Positions 25,043 through 26,837 of a DNA stretch of 26,837 nt are shown here, piece by piece; within the stretch, counting starts at the first letter, position 1, and each line of letters begins with the position of its first letter. The stretch is taken from IMG/VR virus record IMGVR_UViG_3300009537_000145, positions 1 through 26,837 of that record, one strand, 5' to 3'. The DNA is from a virus. The notes under the pieces were generated by a model, which was not told the DNA's origin, did no database searches, and was given only the letters and a program-made list of their open reading frames with translations. A program made the position numbers and the translations under genes.

Positions 25043-25345
25043 TTAGGCTCGTGCCACATGGTTTAGAAGCTGAGTAAGGTAGGGAGCAAAAGCGTCACAG
25101 AGCAGCTCTTCGTGCCCCGCTTTAAGAACGTTGTGAACACCAGTAAAATAGAGCCAGGCATGCGTGATCTCGTGAGCCAGAGTCTCAGCTCGCTGAACCG
25201 CGTCAGCCTCTTGGACAATTAGAATTCGGGGCCCTTTGGCATCACAGAGAAACTTTCCGTGAAGGTCCGGGTAGTCAACAACCGAGACGTACTCAACCGG
25301 GACCATCCGCTTCCCAATGGGGACCTCAGTCATCATCTCGCTCAC
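25043..25345 (-). CDS. Small HEXXH protein resembling ImmA/IrrE peptidases
   Basis: The protein (about 100 aa) contains LAHEITHAW with HEITH at residues 58-62, then HEELLCDAFAPYL (78-90), where a downstream Glu and an Asp followed by FA match the pattern of ImmA/IrrE-type zinc peptidases. In known cases these cleave phage or mobile-element repressors after a signal. At 100 aa it is shorter than typical ImmA (about 150 or more), so it may be a minimal or different family. The start is unsure: GTG 25345, ATG 25336 or ATG 25333. It overlaps the end of the 60-aa gene and abuts the small terminase. Confidence 0.75.
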   Translation of the reverse strand: MSEMMTEVPIGKRMVPVEYVSVVDYPDLHGKFLCDAKGPRILIVQEADAVQRAETLAHEITHAWLYFTGVHNVLKAGHEELLCDAFAPYLTQLLNHVARA

Positions 25346-25508
25346 TCTGCTTCACCCAAGCCCTAAAGGCGTTCTTGGCACATTTTTGCCAGGCCTCGCC
25401 CAAGGAGTCACAGGGCCCAGAGCAAGCACCCCAAGGCCCATAGGACAGTGTTACCTGAATATTCCGGTCCAAGATAGCAATTTCTGTCCTAATATTGCGA
25501 AGTTCCAT
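25326..25508 (-). CDS. Hypothetical 60-aa protein, first gene of the late operon
   Basis: The start is set at ATG 25508 because GGAGGG lies 7 bases upstream; the in-frame TTG at 25523 has no such site. The product begins MELRNIRTEIAILDRNIQVT, has three Cys in the centre (CSGPCDSLGEAWQKC) and a charged tail. It is the first gene downstream of the promoter at 25617-25646, after a leader of about 100 bases. No family was recognised. Confidence 0.65.
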   Translation of the reverse strand: MELRNIRTEIAILDRNIQVTLSYGPWGACSGPCDSLGEAWQKCAKNAFRAWVKQSERDDD

Positions 25509-25616
25509 ACCCCTGCCCTCCAAAATAGTGCTGGGGGAGTAGGTGGCAAGAGGGCGGGGTCCACCCGCTCAACCCCAGCGTCCCGTACGGGAAGTCGTTA
25601 GTTACTACAAAAGGGA

Positions 25617-25646
25617 ATTATACCATGAGACGATCCCCGATGTCAA
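25617..25646 (-). promoter_or_regulatory. Consensus sigma70 promoter, leftward (P1)
   Basis: On the minus strand TTGACA (25641-25646) and TATAAT (25617-25622) are separated by 18 bases; both hexamers match the consensus fully. The bases just upstream are A/T-rich (25650-25672), like an UP element. Transcription would start near 25610 and run into the 60-aa gene and the whole leftward cluster. This is the best promoter in the window. The leader contains a CCCGTACGGG palindrome (25582-25591). Confidence 0.9.
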
Positions 25647-25711
25647 GCTTTTAGACTAAAAAAGTTATATGGCTAGCACCCATTTTCACAGGGGGTAGGG
25701 TCCCCCCAGCA

Positions 25712-25736
25712 ATTTACACCAGAGTATTGTGTAAAT
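25712..25736. repeat. 8-bp inverted repeat, ATTTACAC/GTGTAAAT
   Basis: Arms at 25712-25719 and 25729-25736 are perfect and 9 bases apart. The site lies 65 bases upstream of P1 and in the leader of transcripts from P2. It could be a protein-binding site; it has no T tract and is AT-rich, so it is not a terminator. Confidence 0.5.
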
Positions 25737-25742
25737 CGCCTG

Positions 25743-25754
25743 GTCTGGCCAGAC
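25743..25754. promoter_or_regulatory. Palindromic operator candidate O2 (GTCTGGCCAGAC)
   Basis: This 12-bp perfect palindrome shares the 10-bp core TCTGGCCAGA with the larger palindrome at 25856-25893. Two identical palindromic cores in 130 bases of non-coding DNA suggest binding of a dimeric regulator. Its centre is 126 bases from the other, close to twelve helical turns. Confidence 0.6.
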
Positions 25755-25855
25755 TATGGTCAAGCCATCTGGACTAGCCCTTTCTAGCTAGTACTTGTGG
25801 GGGTGGGATACCTAGGGTCTGACAAGGGAAGACCATAGCTTGCTCGCCAGGCATA

Positions 25856-25893
25856 CCATAGTCTAGCTATCTGGCCAGATAGTCATACTATGG
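25856..25893. promoter_or_regulatory. 38-bp near-perfect palindrome, operator candidate O1
   Basis: The element is symmetric about 25874/25875. Inner arms CTATCTGG/CCAGATAG (25867-25882) and outer arms CCATAGT/ACTATGG (25856-25862, 25887-25893) are perfect; four bases between them on each side do not pair. It begins two bases downstream of the P2 -10 box and covers the expected start of transcription, a classic place for a repressor to block a promoter. Confidence 0.75.
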
Positions 25894-25895
25894 AT

Positions 25896-25925
25896 AGTAT
25901 ATAGCATATCTGGGCTACTTGTCAA
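25896..25925 (-). promoter_or_regulatory. Sigma70-like promoter upstream of operator, leftward (P2)
   Basis: On the minus strand TTGACA (25920-25925) is followed after 18 bases by TATACT (25896-25901), five of six matches. The 18-base spacing is the same as in P1. The palindrome O1 starts immediately downstream of the -10. The transcript would cross O2 and P1 before the first gene, giving a leader of nearly 400 bases with no convincing gene in it. Confidence 0.75.
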
Positions 25926-26172
25926 GGACTATTTTAGGCCTGTCCGAAGGGTGCGTTGGGATATCTATAATACTGGGCCGGTTACGCCCTAGGGAACCCA
26001 CGAGACGGGCCTACCCCCCTCCCTTGGTCCGAGACAGGCTCGACCTGGACCGTCATCGTCAGTCCAGAACTTTATAGCTCGTCCTCACGTCGTGGCTGGT
26101 AACCAACAGTCCAACGGGTCGAGCCCTTCGAGGGTCTTGCTATGCTACTACTTTCTATGTGACATTCCCAAC

Positions 26173-26193
26173 TCCCCGATATAAGCTCGGGGA
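26173..26193 (+). repeat. 7-bp hairpin, TCCCCGA/TCGGGGA
   Basis: Arms at 26173-26179 and 26187-26193 pair perfectly around a 7-base loop (TATAAGC). It is the first of a series of hairpins that ends at the rightward terminator near 26290, so it may be part of a structured RNA. Confidence 0.55.
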
Positions 26194-26194
26194 T

Positions 26195-26236
26195 AGGCCG
26201 CGCTATGGTCGCTTCGCGTTCTTATCAGAGCGGCCT
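26195..26236 (+). repeat. 7-bp inverted repeat, AGGCCGC/GCGGCCT
   Basis: Perfect arms at 26195-26201 and 26230-26236 enclose 28 bases. It starts two bases after the previous hairpin. A second small GGCC-TCC-GGCC stem overlaps its right arm, so alternative folds are possible. Confidence 0.5.
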
Positions 26237-26284
26237 CCGGCCCACTTCGCGTCGAGAGAGATAGACGTTTAGATCCGCTTCGCG
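26212..26284. repeat. CTTCGCG repeated three times at 33-base spacing
   Basis: CTTCGCG occurs at 26212, 26245 and 26278, exactly 33 bases apart each time; the 26-base spacers are not alike. A variant, CTACGCG, follows at 26353. Equal spacing near three helical turns resembles iteron-like protein sites, but the copies also take part in hairpins. Confidence 0.45.
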
Positions 26285-26294
26285 GGTTCTTTTT
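26271..26294 (+). terminator. Rho-independent terminator candidate, rightward
   Basis: GATCCGC (26272-26278), loop TTC, and GCGGGTT (26282-26288) form a 7-bp stem with two G-U pairs, followed by CTTTTT (26289-26294). Flanking GAGAGAG (from 26254) and CTCTCTC (near 26300) could pair around it. It would end a short rightward transcript coming from within the non-coding region, since no rightward gene lies to its left. Confidence 0.6.
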
Positions 26295-26487
26295 AGGCTC
26301 TCTCCTCGTTATTTGTTTGATTCAGGGACCAGTCGTCCGATTTATTGATACGCTACGCGTCGAGCAAGCTCGAACGCTCCGCAGCTCGCTAGCTCGTATG
26401 GAAAGTCCTCCTAAACATGTCCCTGTAAGGAAGTCGTGGGTGTAACCGCACAGCAGCTTCGGGGGAGCTTACCCCTTGCCGCGTCGG

Positions 26488-26584
26488 GGCCTGTCAAGCC
26501 CATTGTCCTCATCGCAATTGTCATGCCAAGCAAACCACGCTTGTCATGCCAATTGCATTTGCGGGAATGGGCAGTTGACAGGCC
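26488..26584. repeat. 97-bp nested inverted repeat
   Basis: The outer arms GGCCTGTCAA (26488-26497) and TTGACAGGCC (26575-26584) are perfect. Inside, GCAATTG (26514-26520) pairs with CAATTGC (26550-26556), CATG with CATG, and CAAGC with GCTTG around a 7-base loop (26532-26538); two single mismatches interrupt this 18-position inner stem. The same DNA contains a 12-base direct repeat, TTGTCATGCCAA, at 26518 and 26541. The outer arms place a TTGACA box on each strand, both facing outward. It could be an origin, a recombination or packaging site, or a regulatory switch. Confidence 0.7.
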
Positions 26585-26792
26585 CTGGGGCCTGGTGCAT
26601 GTAGCCCCATCGGCGCTCGACGGACGCTTGGCTCTCGACACCGACCAGCCTGCCCCTTCCTACCTTCTGTGTCTTTCTGCTTCTTCCACCACTACCTGTC
26701 TCGACCGGCGCTTTCCTTCTGTACTTCGTAGGCTGCGGGTAAAATCCCCCTTGAAGCTGCTGAGCATTGGGCTTGGCAAGAAGGAGGATGTC

Positions 26793-26837
26793 ATGGATAC
26801 TTACGTGATTCGTTATGTAGACTACGCTTGTCCCTGG
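26793..26837 (+). CDS. Start of a rightward gene, 3' end beyond the window
   Basis: AAGGAGG lies 5-6 bases before the ATG at 26793, and the frame is open for 15 codons to the edge (MDTYVIRYVDYACPW). It is the only supported rightward gene and marks the divergence from the late cluster. The frame is also open upstream to 26523, but that longer reading has no ribosome site and runs through the nested inverted repeat, so the short start is preferred. No function can be given. Confidence 0.65.
   Translation, partial: MDTYVIRYVDYACPW

Larger units (their letters stand above)
25647..26792. other. Gene-poor divergent regulatory region
   Basis: No convincing gene lies in these 1.1 kb. The right part of the region contains many stops and only short frames without ribosome sites. 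It holds the upstream leftward promoter, two TCTGGCCAGA palindromes, an 8-bp inverted repeat, G/C-rich hairpins, a rightward terminator and a 97-bp nested inverted repeat, described separately. The tetramer TCGA is frequent from 26030 to 26710 and CTAG from 25670 to 25870. I see no tRNA. A replication or packaging site could lie here, but none can be named. Confidence 0.7.

Noticed and set aside
25966-25971. TATAAT on the plus strand as a rightward promoter
   Set aside because: No hexamer resembling TTGACA is found 16-18 bases upstream.
25980-26480. tRNA or tmRNA gene in the hairpin-rich region
   Set aside because: No T-arm consensus or cloverleaf arrangement could be built around any of the stems on either strand.
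26575-26603. TTGACA at 26575 as a rightward promoter
   Set aside because: The position 17 bases downstream reads CATGTA, a poor -10, so it is kept only as part of the inverted repeat.
26411-26641. Leftward frame of 76 codons in the intergenic region
   Set aside because: It has no ribosome site, crosses the nested inverted repeat and has a composition typical of non-coding DNA.
26523-26837. Longer rightward reading of the edge gene
   Set aside because: The frame is open but its ATG at 26523 lacks a ribosome site and lies in the inverted repeat; the ATG at 26793 has AAGGAGG.
1-26837. Direct terminal repeat between the two window ends
   Set aside because: The first and last bases of the window share no visible repeat; the window seems to be an internal slice.

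Overview
The window looks like the late (structural) half of a tailed-phage genome. The morphology implied is a podovirus-like virion, because portal, capsid, adaptor and nozzle-like genes are present but no sheath, tape-measure or major tail-tube gene was recognised. Nearly every gene reads leftward (minus strand). Genes are tightly packed, often sharing one base as TAATG, with AGGAGG-type ribosome sites and sigma70-like promoters, so the host is a bacterium. Its identity cannot be read from this sequence. I see no tRNA, integrase, transposon or CRISPR array.

In transcription order, right to left. (1) A gene-poor regulatory region (about 25650-26790) separates the leftward late genes from a rightward gene that begins at 26793 and leaves the window. 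It holds two leftward consensus-like promoters (25617-25646 and 25896-25925), palindromic operator candidates, a set of hairpins ending in a rightward terminator, and a 97-bp nested inverted repeat. (2) Packaging and head: a 60-aa protein, a small HEXXH protein resembling ImmA/IrrE peptidases, a probable small terminase, a 77-aa protein, the large terminase, a 35-aa protein, the portal, two small proteins, a scaffold-like protein behind its own promoter, the DUF5309/SU10-type major capsid protein, and two small head-associated proteins. (3) A 440-aa fusion of a glycosyltransferase-like domain to a SAM methyltransferase sits between head and tail genes. (4) Tail: adaptor, nozzle-like protein, and an 1150-aa chimeric fibre or receptor-binding protein followed by three small genes. 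(5) A GNAT acetyltransferase. (6) Four large virion proteins (265, 463, 467 and 1132 aa) occupying the place where podoviruses carry ejection proteins. (7) A zinc-ribbon protein, then a lysis-like cassette: a one-TM holin-like protein, a SleB-type cell-wall hydrolase with a lipoprotein signal, and an exported protein with a HELLH motif. A last partial gene runs off the left edge.

Together these genes package DNA (terminase, portal), build the head (scaffold, capsid), attach the tail, recognise and enter the host (fibre, ejection-like proteins), and lyse it. The less usual parts are the enzymes placed among structural genes (the glycosyltransferase-methyltransferase fusion and the acetyltransferase), the two HEXXH proteins at opposite ends of the cluster, and the structured intergenic region. 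Functional names rest on motifs and gene order read by eye; no database search was run.
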